NCBI RefSeq assembly: GCF_030499515.1
Contig: NZ_JASTWJ010000001.1
Span: 868,001 to 932,000, forward strand
Direction of reading: 5' to 3'
From: Streptomyces sp. DT2A-34
GTDB taxonomy: Bacteria > Actinomycetota > Actinomycetes > Streptomycetales > Streptomycetaceae
Length of the DNA: 64,000 nucleotides
Shown here: positions 1-11,040 of the stretch, piece by piece
Position numbering within the stretch: the first letter of the stretch is position 1
Layout of the letters: each line of letters opens with the position of its first letter
The notes under the pieces: generated by a model
Database searches by the model: none
Told to the model about the DNA's origin: nothing
Seen by the model: only the letters and a program-made list of their open reading frames with translations
Program-made: the position numbers and the translations under genes

Positions 1-291
1 ACCCTGCAGGCGGCCGGCCTGGTCCTGGTCGGGCTCGCCCTGGGCCTGGACGTACCGCCCGCGCACATGGCGCTCGCCTATCTGGCGGCGACCGTCGCCG
101 TCGCCCTGGTGCCCACGCCGGGCGGGGTCGGCTCGGTCGAGGCCGCGCTGGTCGTGGCGCTGGTGGCGGCGGGCGGCCCGGTGGCGGTGGCGACGGCGGT
201 GGTGCTGGCCTACCGGATCATCACGGTGTGGCTGCCGCTGGTGCCGGGGGCGTTGACGCTGGGGGCGCTGGTGCGGTGGAAGGTCATCTGA
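1..291 (+). CDS. C-terminal end of a flippase-like (UPF0104/YbhN-type) membrane protein
   Basis: The gene runs in from the left edge, so only the last 96 residues are visible. They are almost entirely hydrophobic and carry the motif PTPGGVGSVEAAL followed by a last membrane helix ending in RWKVI. This motif marks the C-terminal part of the integral membrane family that includes the flippase domain of lysylphosphatidylglycerol synthases (UPF0104). Members span the cytoplasmic membrane and are thought to move lipids; the substrate here cannot be told. No catalytic aminoacyl-transferase domain follows, so this is the stand-alone flippase-like form or a gene with its soluble domain upstream. Confidence 0.75.
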   Translation, partial: TLQAAGLVLVGLALGLDVPPAHMALAYLAATVAVALVPTPGGVGSVEAALVVALVAAGGPVAVATAVVLAYRIITVWLPLVPGALTLGALVRWKVI

Positions 292-321
292 CGGCTGGGA
301 CGAGGCGGCACACACGCCGGG

Positions 322-497
322 GGGAGGTGCGCAGGTCTGTGAAGACGACCGTGTCGGCCGCGAGCACGGTCGTACGCCGTCGCGGCGGTGGACGCGGACG
401 CCGGACAGCCGGCCGTGGCCGAGGAGTTCGGTGACGGTGGTGCGGGTCCGGAGGGGGAGGCGGCGGAGGCGGGCGTCCAGGGCGTCGCGAGCACCGG
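322..497 (-). pseudogene. Remnant of an FAD/NAD(P)-dependent oxidoreductase
   Basis: Inside the 530-base gap after the first gene, the minus strand can be read as LDARLRRLPLRTRTTVTELL, then GHGRLSGVRVHRRDG. After a one-base frame change it continues TTVLAADTVVFTD. This series (strand, 'tev', 'rvtGVrV..rDG', 'ADTVVFT') is the usual end of the NAD-binding insert in pyridine-nucleotide-disulfide-type oxidoreductases. Neither the FAD-binding N terminus nor a C terminus is present, so it is an internal relic with at least one frameshift. The rest of the gap (498-823) shows nothing recognisable apart from the ribosome-binding site of the next gene. Confidence 0.5.
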
Positions 498-823
498 ACC
501 TGTCATGGCACCTCTCCCTCCGCCGGGGTGCGCGGGCGCCAGGCGGCGCTCTGCGTACCCAGGTCGCGGGCGGCAAGTGCCCCTCCACCCACCCGGTGTC
601 GGCGGAGAATGCCCGAAACCGTCCCAAGCCGCCGCCCGACCGCCGATCCTGGTACGAACACCTGTGCCCGATACGGCAGGATGAGCCCTCGTGCCGTCCT
701 CGGGGGACGGGTGGCCGGCACGACGGCACATCGCGAAAATCGAGCAGGTGACAACGTGACGAGACTTCACATCCGGCCGTCGGCGAAGGGATTCGCCGCA
801 GCATTCCTCCCCGGAGGTGACCG

Positions 824-1918
824 GTGACGCGAGCGCTCACTGTGGACGACCTGGTCATCGCCGGGATCGCGCTGGCGGCGGGGCTGCTCGCGGCCTTCCT
901 GCTGCGCATGCTGCTGCGCTGGCTCGGCAAGCACGCCGACCGCACCCGCTGGAGCGGCGACGACCTCATCGTGGACACGCTGCGGACCGTGGTGCCGTGG
1001 GCGGCGTTCCTCGGCGGCGCGGCCTCCGCGGGCGCGGCGCTGCCGCTGACCCGGACGGTCCAGCACAACGTCAACCAGACCCTGACCGTGCTGCTCATCT
1101 TCATCGTGACGCTGGCGGCGGCCCGCGGGGTCGCCGGGCTGATGCGGACGGTCACCCAGTCCCGCCCCGGCGTCGCCGGCTCGGCCACGATCTTCGTCAA
1201 CATCACCCGGATCCTGGTCCTGGCCATCGGCTTCCTGGTGGTGCTGCAGACGCTGGGCATCTCGATAGCGCCGCTGCTCACCGCCCTGGGCGTCGGCGGT
1301 CTCGCGGTCGCGCTCGCCCTGCAGGACACGCTCGCCAACCTCTTCGCGGGTATCCATATCCTCGCCTCCAAGACCGTCCAGCCCGGCGACTACATCCGGC
1401 TGAGCAGTGGCGAGGAGGGCTATGTCGAGGACATCAACTGGCGCCAGACGACGGTCCGCAACCTGTCCAACAACCTGGTCGTGATCCCCAACGGGGAGCT
1501 CGCGAAGACGAACATGACCAACTTCATGCGTCCCGAGGAGGAGTTGACGATCCTGGTCCAGGTGGGCGTCGCCTACGACAGCGACCTGGACCACGTCGAG
1601 CGGGTGACGAACGAGATCATCGCCGAGGTGATGACCGAGGTCGAGGGCGCCCTCCCGCACCACGAGCCGATCATCCGCTTCCACACCTTCGGCGACTCCC
1701 GGATCGGCTTCACGGTCATCCTGGGCGTCGGCGAGTTCAGCGACCAGTACCGGATCAAGCACGAGTTCATCAAGCGCCTGCACAAGCGCTACCGCGCGGA
1801 GGGCATCCGCATCCCGGCGCCCACGCGGACGGTGGCGATCCAGCAGGGCACGGTGGCGATTCCGCAGCAGCGCGGCCCCGAAGAGGCGGACGAGATGACC
1901 TCCGTCCGCCTCGACTGA
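824..1918 (+). CDS. MscS-family mechanosensitive channel
   Basis: A 364-residue small-conductance mechanosensitive channel of the cytoplasmic membrane, which releases solutes on hypo-osmotic shock. Three N-terminal hydrophobic helices (about residues 10-30, 50-105 and 125-165) lead into the pore helix LGVGGLAVALALQDTLANL, rich in Gly and Ala as in MscS TM3. The family's beta domain follows with VQPGDYI and VIPNGELAKTNMTN. Length fits short MscS homologues with little extra domain. The GTG start is supported by CCGGAGG about eight bases upstream. It is convergent with the M1 peptidase gene and has no obvious operon partner. Confidence 0.9.
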   Translation: MTRALTVDDLVIAGIALAAGLLAAFLLRMLLRWLGKHADRTRWSGDDLIVDTLRTVVPWAAFLGGAASAGAALPLTRTVQHNVNQTLTVLLIFIVTLAAARGVAGLMRTVTQSRPGVAGSATIFVNITRILVLAIGFLVVLQTLGISIAPLLTALGVGGLAVALALQDTLANLFAGIHILASKTVQPGDYIRLSSGEEGYVEDINWRQTTVRNLSNNLVVIPNGELAKTNMTNFMRPEEELTILVQVGVAYDSDLDHVERVTNEIIAEVMTEVEGALPHHEPIIRFHTFGDSRIGFTVILGVGEFSDQYRIKHEFIKRLHKRYRAEGIRIPAPTRTVAIQQGTVAIPQQRGPEEADEMTSVRLD

Positions 1919-1933
1919 CGAACCGGGACGTCG

Positions 1934-3499
1934 CTACAGGGTGGCCGAACTCTCGTGGCGGTCGGCGCCCTTGCGGCGGCGCGGCGCGGCGAGCGCCGGG
2001 TTCACCGGGGTGACCGTCCAGTCCGGGTGCCCCGGCATCCGCGGCGTCTTCGTGCCGTACAGCCAGTCCCGAAGGAACCCGGACAGGTCCTGGCCGGTGA
2101 CCTCCGAGGCGACGGCGATGTAGTCCTCCGTCGACGCCGAGGAGTTGCGGTACCGGGCGAGGAAGGCGCGCTCAAGCGCGTTGAAGGGCTCCTCGCCGAC
2201 GAGATTGCGCAGCGCGTACAGGACGAGGACGCCGCCCAGATAGCGCTGGCCCTCGAACAGGTTCACCGCGTTCGGCGCCGCGACCGGCCCCCAGTCGTGG
2301 CGCCACTGGTCGCCCTGCGCGTAGGTGTTCTTCATCCGGGCTTCCAGGGTGGTCATGCCCAGGGAGTCCGGCCAGCCGCGTTCGTAGCGGTAGAGCAGCC
2401 CGTAGAAGTCGGCGTGGCCCTCGTTCAGCCAGAGGTCGGCCCACGTGGCGGGGCTGACGCTGTTGCCGAAGTAGGAGTGGACCAGCTCGTGCATCATGTG
2501 CGAGCCGATCTTCTTCTCCTCCTGGAGGAGATAGTTCGGCCGGTAGATGGTGAGGGTCTGCGTCTCCAGACCCGTGAAACCGAAGGGCTCCGGGGCGTCG
2601 GAGTTGCAGGGCAGCAGTCCGTACGTCTCGAAGGGGTACGCCCCGAGCCGCGCCTCCACCCATTCCACCAGCTTCGGCGTCAGCGCGAGCGCCGGCTCCA
2701 GCGCCTCGGCGCGTGCGACCGGGACGACGTCCCGCAGGGGGAGCCCGTGCGGGCCCTGCCGGTCCTTCACCACGTAGTCGCCGACCGTGATCTGCACCAG
2801 CTCCGTCGCCATGGGCTCACGCGAGCGGTATGTGTACGCCGTACGGCCGCCCGACAGGCTCTCGGTGCGCACGAGGAGGCCGCTCGCCACGCCGCGCAGA
2901 CCGCTGGGGACGGTGAGGCGGAAGGTGAAGTCGGCCTTGTCGGAGGGGTGGTCGTTGCACGGGAAGACCGTGTGTGCCGAGTTCGCCTGGCAGGCCACCG
3001 CGAACCCGTCGAGCGTGTCGACCCAGCCGGTGTGCGGCAGGGCACGGCGCGGGTCCGCCGAGTACTCGACGCAGACGGTGACCGCGCACTTGGCGGGCAG
3101 GGTTCGTGCGGGCGTTATGCGCAGCTTCTCGTCCACCTGCTCGAACGTCGCCGTACGGCCGCCGACGCGGACGGAGCGGATGTCGAGACCGAGGGAGTCG
3201 AGGGAGAAGCGGGTCAGGGCCTGGGTGGTGCGGATCTTCAGGGTCGCGGTGGCGTCGACCAGGCGGGTCGTGGCGTCGTAGGAGAAGTCGAGGTGGTAGG
3301 CCGCGACGCGGTAGCCGTCGTTGCCGAGCGCCGGGTAGACGGTGTCGCCGAGGGTCTCGGGGCCCGGGCTGCCGGTGGTCTTGGGGGCCGACGTCCCCGT
3401 GCGCGTCGGCGTGGCGTGGGCTGAGGGCGCGGTGGTCAGGGCCGCCGCGGTTCCGATGAGGGCGGCCGCGGGGGCCGTCACTCGGGTGCGATATCTCAT
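1934..3499 (-). CDS. Secreted M1-family zinc metallopeptidase
   Basis: A 521-residue aminopeptidase-like protein. The first ~29 residues form a signal peptide (RYRTR, hydrophobic stretch, then SAHA), so export is expected. The zinc site is H337-E338-L-V-H341 with the third ligand E360 in NEGHAD, exactly 18 residues after the second His as in M1 peptidases. The substrate-binding GAMEN motif is replaced by GLETQT, common among actinobacterial M1 proteins; a His also follows the NEG motif where Phe is usual. The long C-terminal helical domain of PepN is missing, so this is the short M1 form. It lies divergent from icd with a 233-base shared upstream region. Confidence 0.88.
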   Translation of the reverse strand: MRYRTRVTAPAAALIGTAAALTTAPSAHATPTRTGTSAPKTTGSPGPETLGDTVYPALGNDGYRVAAYHLDFSYDATTRLVDATATLKIRTTQALTRFSLDSLGLDIRSVRVGGRTATFEQVDEKLRITPARTLPAKCAVTVCVEYSADPRRALPHTGWVDTLDGFAVACQANSAHTVFPCNDHPSDKADFTFRLTVPSGLRGVASGLLVRTESLSGGRTAYTYRSREPMATELVQITVGDYVVKDRQGPHGLPLRDVVPVARAEALEPALALTPKLVEWVEARLGAYPFETYGLLPCNSDAPEPFGFTGLETQTLTIYRPNYLLQEEKKIGSHMMHELVHSYFGNSVSPATWADLWLNEGHADFYGLLYRYERGWPDSLGMTTLEARMKNTYAQGDQWRHDWGPVAAPNAVNLFEGQRYLGGVLVLYALRNLVGEEPFNALERAFLARYRNSSASTEDYIAVASEVTGQDLSGFLRDWLYGTKTPRMPGHPDWTVTPVNPALAAPRRRKGADRHESSATL

Positions 3500-3567
3500 G
3501 GTCCGCTTTCGCTGGGGCGGGCCGGGTGGTCAGGACCGGCCGCCGGATCGGTGATCTCCCTGCATGA

Positions 3568-5952
<2,385 letters not shown>

Positions 5953-5986
5953 CTCGGGGGGCCGACAGGCCCGCTCAGGTATCCCT

Positions 5987-6023
5987 CTCTGCCCCGGCCG
6001 GCGTACCGCCTGCCGGGGCAGAG
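5987..6023 (+). terminator. Intrinsic terminator of icd
   Basis: CTCTGCCCCGGC pairs perfectly with GCCGGGGCAGAG across a 13-base loop, starting 35 bases after the icd stop. There is no U-run, as is usual in Streptomyces. Confidence 0.8.
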
Positions 6024-6062
6024 CCGTGTCGTCCGGCGGATCCCGATGCGCGGTCGCCGGGA

Positions 6063-6312
6063 GCGGGCGCCCGGAACGCGGTGCGCTGGGAGGAGCAGCA
6101 ACCGGAGGGCATCGTCCTGCACGTGGCCTGGTTCGAAGGGGGCGCGCTGCACGTCACCGATGTCTGGGACGCCCAGGCGGACTTCGAGCGATTCTTCGCC
6201 GAGCGGCTGGCACCCGCCCTCAAGGAAGCCGGCATCGCCGGTGAGCCCGAGACTCGCTTCTCGCCGCTCCACCGGCGTTTTCGTCGCCTCCGGCGTCCGT
6301 GGCGCCGCCTGA
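6063..6312 (+). pseudogene. Truncated, frameshifted small conserved protein
   Basis: The frame reads AVRWEEQQPEGIVLHVAWF, then GGALHVTDVWDAQADFERFF and ERLAPALKEAGIAGEPE, reaching PLHRRF. After a one-base shift it ends naturally as VASGVRGAA-stop. This is the second half of a ~100-residue actinobacterial protein family with an antibiotic-biosynthesis-monooxygenase-like (dimeric alpha-beta barrel) pattern. The first ~25 residues and the start codon are missing. Family assignment is from memory; the frameshift and truncation are visible. Confidence 0.5.
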
Positions 6313-6329
6313 CAACCTCCGGACGGAAC

Positions 6330-7443
6330 CTAGTCGGGCAGCACGAGCTCCAGCTCCAGCCAGCGGGCCAGGTCTGCGATCTCCCGGTCGATCTCCGCGC
6401 TCATGGGCGTGGTGAACGGCACGTCCTGGTGGATCGCGTGCACACGCAGCACCCCGTCCTTGCGGTCGGCGGTGGCGTCGAGCTTTCCGACGAGCCGGTC
6501 GCCGTACAGGATCGGCAGCGCGAAGTACCCCCAGCGGCGCTCGGAGGCGGGCTTGTACATCTCCAGCTGGTAGTCGTACTCGAACAGCTCTACGGTGCGC
6601 TTGCGGTCGTGCACGAGCCGGTCGAAGGGTGACAGCAGCGCCGCGCGTCCCTCGAAGGTCAGCCCCAACTGGGCTGGATCCACGCGCCACTTGCCCCGTA
6701 CGCCCTCGACGACGGCCGGCTCACCGGCCTCCCCCGCGTCGGCCGGCTCGACCTGGCACTCCGGGCCCCGCGCGCGGGCGATGCCCAACGCCCGCAGCCG
6801 TCGCTCGTCCCGGATGCGCAGTGCCTCCTCGACGGGGACCGCGGGCGTGTCGGGGTGGACCCGCTCGGCCAGGTCCCACAGCCGGTCACCGCCGCTGCGT
6901 CCCGCCACGGCGACCTCTCCGCGCTGCACCATCAGCTCCAGGAGCTTGGTGACATTGCGGTTGTTGGTCCACCCGCTCGACTTCCACGGCAGTTCGCAGG
7001 TGTCGGGCAGCTCGCGGGAAGGCATCGGACCCGCGGCGCGGAGCCGGTCGAGTATGTCCCGGCGGCAGGCGTCGTTGGCGCCCACCCACGTGCGGTGGTA
7101 CTCACGCCAGGAGGACGGTGCCCCGCTCGGGCCACTCGGCCATCTCGGCGCGGTACAGCGCGAGATCCTCACCGGGCCGGATCATCGCCTGCAACTCCAG
7201 CAGCGTCCGGTCGGCGAGGGCGGCGGTCAGGTCGGCCGGTGAGTAACCGGCGGACCCGAGCCGACTCCACGCGACAAGATCGGCGTTGGGTGCGATGGCG
7301 GCGGTCGGGTCGATCTGCAGCAGGGTCAGCCGCCGTACGGCATCGAGCAGCCCCGCCGGCCGGGAGCGGTCCAGCAACTGTGCGCGCACGGCGATGCGGC
7401 GGGCTTCGGTACGGGAGAGCTCATGCACGGTCACCTGCGTCAC
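6330..7443 (-). pseudogene. Winged-helix YcaQ-type protein, frameshifted
   Basis: Two overlapping minus-strand frames together give one winged-helix DNA-binding protein of the YcaQ (DNA crosslink glycosylase-like) family. The first piece starts at a GTG at 7443 and carries HELSRTEARRIAVRAQLL and LLQIDPTAAIAPNADLV, ending prematurely after AEMAEWPERG. The second continues with WREYHRTWVGANDACRRDIL, SSGWTNNRNVTKLLELMVQR, RLWDLAERVHPD and ends ARWLELELVLPD. The switch needed near 7110-7130 shows a single frameshift in an otherwise full-length gene. A recent mutation or a sequencing error are both possible. Its start overlaps the stop of the small gene before it (GTGA). Confidence 0.75.
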
Positions 7444-7562
7444 CAGTCCCGGGTCGCGATGGCGAAGTCGTCATCCTGCAGGCCGTTGAACTCGTCGGTG
7501 GCTGCCCGGGTCAGGACGTACAACGCAGCCAGGTCGGCGGGCCGCTGGTCGCTGAAGTTCAT
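7440..7562 (-). CDS. Small protein of unknown function (40 aa)
   Basis: An ATG at 7562 opens a 40-residue frame beginning MNFSDQRPADLAALYVL and ending FAIATRDW. Its TGA overlaps the GTG of the following winged-helix gene by four bases, the usual sign of translational coupling here. The composition is acidic and amphipathic, with no signal peptide or known motif. It may be a true small gene or the tail of a truncated one. It is divergent from the N-formylglutamate amidohydrolase gene. Confidence 0.4.
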   Translation of the reverse strand: MNFSDQRPADLAALYVLTRAATDEFNGLQDDDFAIATRDW

Positions 7563-7610
7563 GCTGTGATGGTGCACCACGCCACTGACAACGCCCCTGG
7601 AGCAGCCGTC

Positions 7611-8408
7611 ATGACCTCCGCCGCGCCGTCGTTCGAGTTGCTCCCCGGCGCCGCGGGATCGCCGGTGATCCTGCATGTCCCGCACTCGGCGCGGGAGATA
7701 CCGCCCGAGGTGCGGGCGGACATCGTGCTGGACGACGCCGCGCTGGAGCGGGAGTTGGACCACATCGTCGACGCGCACACCGCGGAGCTCGCTCAGGGGG
7801 CGGCCGGGGCGTCGGAGGTCATGCCGTGGCGGTTCGTCAACCGGCTGTCGCGGCTGGTCGTCGACCCGGAGCGGTTCCCGGACGAGCGGGAGGAGATGCT
7901 GGCCGTGGGGATGGGCGCCGTCTACACCCGGACCACGCGTCTGGCGGATCTACGGCCCGCCGACACGGACCCCGAGCCCCTCGTCGAGCGGTACTTCCGG
8001 CCGTACGCGAAGGCCATGACGGACGCGGTGGCCGATCGCCTCGCCGTCACCGGGCGTGCCGTGATCATCGACGTCCACTCCTACCCGACCGCCCGGCTCC
8101 CCTACGAGCTGCACGGCGAGGGTCCGCGCCCGCCGGTCTGTCTGGGCACCGACTCCTTCCACACGCCGCCCGAACTGCTCGCCGCGGCCCGGGAGGCGTT
8201 CGCCCCGTGCGGGGAGACGGGGCTCGACAGCCCGTTCAGCGGTACGTACGTCCCGCTGGAGTTCTACGGCGCGGAGCCCCGGGTCACCGCCCTGATGATC
8301 GAGATCCGCCGGGACACGTACATGGCGGAACCGGGCGGTCCGGCCGGTCCCGGACTCACCCGGCTCACGCAGGCGCTGGCGGCGCTGGTGGACACCGTCT
8401 CCCGCTGA
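7611..8408 (+). CDS. N-formylglutamate amidohydrolase family protein
   Basis: A 265-residue cytosolic hydrolase of the N-formylglutamate amidohydrolase (HutG-like FGase) family, which releases formate from N-formyl-L-glutamate at the end of one histidine degradation route. Family motifs are VILHVPHSAREIP near the N terminus, IIDVHSYP mid-protein (putative metal-binding D and H) and a C-terminal MIEIRRDTYM. The ATG at 7611 has a GGAG 12 bases upstream; a GTG at 7572 is an alternative. No other hut gene is nearby, so a substrate other than formylglutamate is possible. Confidence 0.85.
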   Translation: MTSAAPSFELLPGAAGSPVILHVPHSAREIPPEVRADIVLDDAALERELDHIVDAHTAELAQGAAGASEVMPWRFVNRLSRLVVDPERFPDEREEMLAVGMGAVYTRTTRLADLRPADTDPEPLVERYFRPYAKAMTDAVADRLAVTGRAVIIDVHSYPTARLPYELHGEGPRPPVCLGTDSFHTPPELLAAAREAFAPCGETGLDSPFSGTYVPLEFYGAEPRVTALMIEIRRDTYMAEPGGPAGPGLTRLTQALAALVDTVSR

Positions 8409-8417
8409 CGCGGTGGG

Positions 8418-8921
8418 TCAGGCCCGCAGCCACTCCGTGACCACGACTTCCCCGCCGGTCCGCAGCCGCAGGGCGAAGGGGCCGCTCGGCGGCGCGTCGC
8501 TGGTGAAGCGGCCCATGTCGTCGGCCACGACCGGCGTGGCCCACTGCGGGCCGCCGAGCACCTCGATCCGCGCCTGCTGCGGCGGCAGCACCTGCCCCAG
8601 CAGACCGTGCGCGCCCACCTCCACGTCCACGGTCACCTCGCCGGCGCGGAAGGTCAGCATCCTCGGCGTGTCCGTCGCTCCCCTGACCGGAATGGCGTCC
8701 ACCACCGAGTCGAACGTCAACTCGGCGATACGGGCGTCGAGATCGTGCAGTGCGAAGGCCTCGACGGCGATCTGCCGCAGTTGGGCCGGCACGGGGTCCA
8801 GGATGGCGGCGGCCTGGCGGAGCTCCTCCTCCAGCAGCTCGACGCCGAAGCCGTCGTCGCCCAGGGGCCGTTCACCGAGGGGCTCCTCGCCCGTCACTTC
8901 GTCGTGCATGTCGTCGTTCAC
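8418..8921 (-). CDS. Sigma-factor-linked regulatory protein (candidate anti-sigma)
   Basis: A 167-residue soluble protein. Residues ~1-30 are strongly acidic. Then comes a helical segment (VPAQLRQIAVEAFALHDLDA, AELTFDSVVDA), and from ~85 a beta-rich region ending VVADDMGRFTSDAPPSGPFA and LRTGGEVVVTEWLRA, like a carboxypeptidase-regulatory/Ig-like sandwich. No membrane helix or zinc-binding HxxxCxxC is present, so it is not a ZAS-type anti-sigma factor. Its GTG start overlaps the sigma gene's TGA (GTGA), so it is translationally coupled as the last gene of the subtilase-sigma operon. Position suggests it binds the sigma factor or reports to it; this is inference. Confidence 0.6.
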   Translation of the reverse strand: MNDDMHDEVTGEEPLGERPLGDDGFGVELLEEELRQAAAILDPVPAQLRQIAVEAFALHDLDARIAELTFDSVVDAIPVRGATDTPRMLTFRAGEVTVDVEVGAHGLLGQVLPPQQARIEVLGGPQWATPVVADDMGRFTSDAPPSGPFALRLRTGGEVVVTEWLRA

Positions 8922-9556
8922 AGCGCTCCCCGTGCGTCGAGTCGGGCCCGAAGTCGGCGCAGACAGCGCTGGCGCAGCGGCCCGATGCTGCCCACGGCGA
9001 TGCCCAGTGCGGCGGACACCTCCTGGTAGCTGGGCGGCGGCGAGGCCATCAGCACGCGCAGCAACTGGCGGCAGCGGTCGCCGAGTTCCTCGAACTCCTG
9101 CCACATCCAGCGGATGCGTTCGGTCTCGGCGGCCGCCTCCTCCGAGTCCAGGACCGACTGTTCGGGCGTACGGTCCTCGCTGACCCGGTCGAGCAGCTGC
9201 GGATCGCTCGTCACGGTCAGTCGCCTCAAGCTCTTGAGCACCTTCAGACACTCGTGCCGTGCGGTGCTGGCGAGCCACGATCCGGCCTTCTCGGGTTCAC
9301 GGATGCGCCCCAGGTGCTGGGCGAAGCGGAACCAGACGGTCTGGTACACCTCATGGGCGTCGGCGTCGCCCAGCCGGTGCGCGCGCACGACGGACCACAC
9401 CAGTGGGCTCAGCCCTTCCACGAGCGCCTTCCAGGCCGCCGCGTCACCGTCGACGGCGGACTGGACCAAGGCACCGACATCTGCACGGTCCACAGCCCCA
9501 CCCCTCGTGTACGGCAAGTCATCGTACGCCGCGGAGGGGACGGTTCCGACCCTCAT
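8918..9556 (-). CDS. ECF-type RNA polymerase sigma factor
   Basis: A 212-residue sigma-70 family protein. Region 2 reads AAAWKALVEGLSPLVWSVVR, DAHEVYQTVWFRFAQHLGRI and EPEKAGSWLASTARHECL. Region 4 reads CRQLLRVLMASPPPSYQEVS followed by LGIAVGSIGPLRQRCLRRLR, the -35-binding helix-turn-helix. There is no C-terminal extension. The ATG at 9556 overlaps the subtilase stop (ATGA). A GTG at 9501 with GAGGGG upstream is a second possible start and gives a more usual ECF N terminus. It is the middle gene of a three-gene operon with the subtilase and the small protein, facing the TPR-CHAT gene. Confidence 0.88.
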   Translation of the reverse strand: MRVGTVPSAAYDDLPYTRGGAVDRADVGALVQSAVDGDAAAWKALVEGLSPLVWSVVRAHRLGDADAHEVYQTVWFRFAQHLGRIREPEKAGSWLASTARHECLKVLKSLRRLTVTSDPQLLDRVSEDRTPEQSVLDSEEAAAETERIRWMWQEFEELGDRCRQLLRVLMASPPPSYQEVSAALGIAVGSIGPLRQRCLRRLRARLDARGAL

Positions 9557-10989
9557 GAGCGAGGAGCCGGCGGTGTGACGGAGCCAGGGCGCCAGGTCGG
9601 GGGCCGAAGTGCCGGCACATGCGCCCCCCGCACCTCCGCGAACCCGGAGTTCGCCGCGAGCATCTTGTACCGGGCGACACGCGGGTCGCGCTCCTGCTGC
9701 GCCGTCATGTGGGCGGCGATCATGCCGGCGACGAGGGGCGTGGCGAACGAGGTGCCGCTCCAGTGCGCGAGCCCCTCGAACATCACCTGGTCGGGCTTGG
9801 TGGTGCCGCCCTGCTCGCTCAACACGCCGGTGTGGGGCGGGGACTGGCAGGTGCAGGAGTAGCCGAAGCCGTACCGGCAGGCGTCGTAGGTGGAGTGCTG
9901 GTACACGTACGGCACGGGCGCGTCGAAGCCGGTGAGGACGCTGGTGAGCCGCTCGCCGGGCGCGTACACCTGCACCCAGCCGCCGTGGTTGCTGAAGCAG
10001 GCACCGAACTCGCCGTCCTGGCGCAGCGCTCCGACCGACAGCACGACGTCCTGGTAGTCGGGCTGGTCGGCGTAGGCGGCGGGCCAGAAGGGCGTGGCGC
10101 TGCCGTTGTTGCCGGCCGCGGCGACGAGCAGGGTGCGCTGGCCGCGCAGCTCCTGCATGAACGCCTCGACGCCGAGCAGGCCGTCGGTGCGGCCGTTGGC
10201 CGTGCCGGCGGAGAGGCTGAGGATGTCGGGCCAGCCGCCCGCGTCGACGGCTTCGAAGAGCTTCTCGCCGAACTCGGACTCCAGGATGGCGCCCGCGTCG
10301 TTGAGGGTGTTGCGGACGGTGACGTCCGTGTTGGGCGCGACGGCGGCGACGAGCCCGGCGATGAAGGTGCCGTGGCCGACGTACTGCTGGAGTATGCCCT
10401 GGCCGTCGCACTCCTGGAGCTGGGCGTCGCCCTCGGTGTGGGCCAGCAGCGGGAAGGCGCGGTAGTCGTGCATGAGGCCGGTGTCGATGACGAGGACGCC
10501 GACGGCGGTGTCCGGGTCGTGGCCGCCCTCGGCCGGGGCGGGGTTGGTCCCGTCGGCGAGCGGGGCGGGCGCGGGTTCGTCGCCGGGGCAGGAGTTGACC
10601 TGACCGGTGATCCCCACGAGGTGGTTGCGGCTGACGAGGCGCCGTCCGGCCCGTCCCTCCGTCGCGCGCAGGGCGCGCAGGGCGCGCGCGACGGTGCGGT
10701 CGCCGCTGCGGTCGCCCTCGCCGGGGTCGCCGACCTGGATGCGGGTGATGCCCGAGCGGTTGGTCCGCGGGCCCGCGCGGCGCACGTTGTCCTGGACCAG
10801 GTCGGGGTCGGCGGTGAAGTGCGCCCGCACGGTGTCCTCCACGACGCGGGCGTCCTCGCCGTCGCGGACCAGCACGTAGCCCTTCTCGTAGATGAACTCG
10901 CCGGAGTCGTCCGGTCCCATCGCGAGGGGGACGTCGGGCATGGAGCGCTGGATCTGCTCGAACTGCTCGTGGAATCGCTGTGGTGCCAT
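9553..10989 (-). CDS. Intracellular S8 (subtilisin-like) serine protease
   Basis: A 478-residue subtilase with a complete catalytic triad: D169 in VLVIDTG, H206 in GHGTFIAG and S414 in GTSFATPLVAG, plus the oxyanion Asn294 in AAGNNG. No signal peptide or membrane segment is present, so it should act in the cytoplasm. About 150 N-terminal residues precede the catalytic domain and may be a pro-region or a docking domain. Cysteines C331, C371, C379 and C381 cluster before the active Ser, unusual for a cytosolic subtilase. AGGAGG lies just upstream of the ATG. It starts the operon that continues into the sigma factor and small protein, divergent from the TPR-CHAT protease. Confidence 0.92.
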   Translation of the reverse strand: MAPQRFHEQFEQIQRSMPDVPLAMGPDDSGEFIYEKGYVLVRDGEDARVVEDTVRAHFTADPDLVQDNVRRAGPRTNRSGITRIQVGDPGEGDRSGDRTVARALRALRATEGRAGRRLVSRNHLVGITGQVNSCPGDEPAPAPLADGTNPAPAEGGHDPDTAVGVLVIDTGLMHDYRAFPLLAHTEGDAQLQECDGQGILQQYVGHGTFIAGLVAAVAPNTDVTVRNTLNDAGAILESEFGEKLFEAVDAGGWPDILSLSAGTANGRTDGLLGVEAFMQELRGQRTLLVAAAGNNGSATPFWPAAYADQPDYQDVVLSVGALRQDGEFGACFSNHGGWVQVYAPGERLTSVLTGFDAPVPYVYQHSTYDACRYGFGYSCTCQSPPHTGVLSEQGGTTKPDQVMFEGLAHWSGTSFATPLVAGMIAAHMTAQQERDPRVARYKMLAANSGFAEVRGAHVPALRPPTWRPGSVTPPAPRS

Positions 10990-11040
10990 GGCGTGTCCTC
11001 CTGCTGAGGCGACGGTCGTCAGTCAGAGCCGTGCGGTCGC

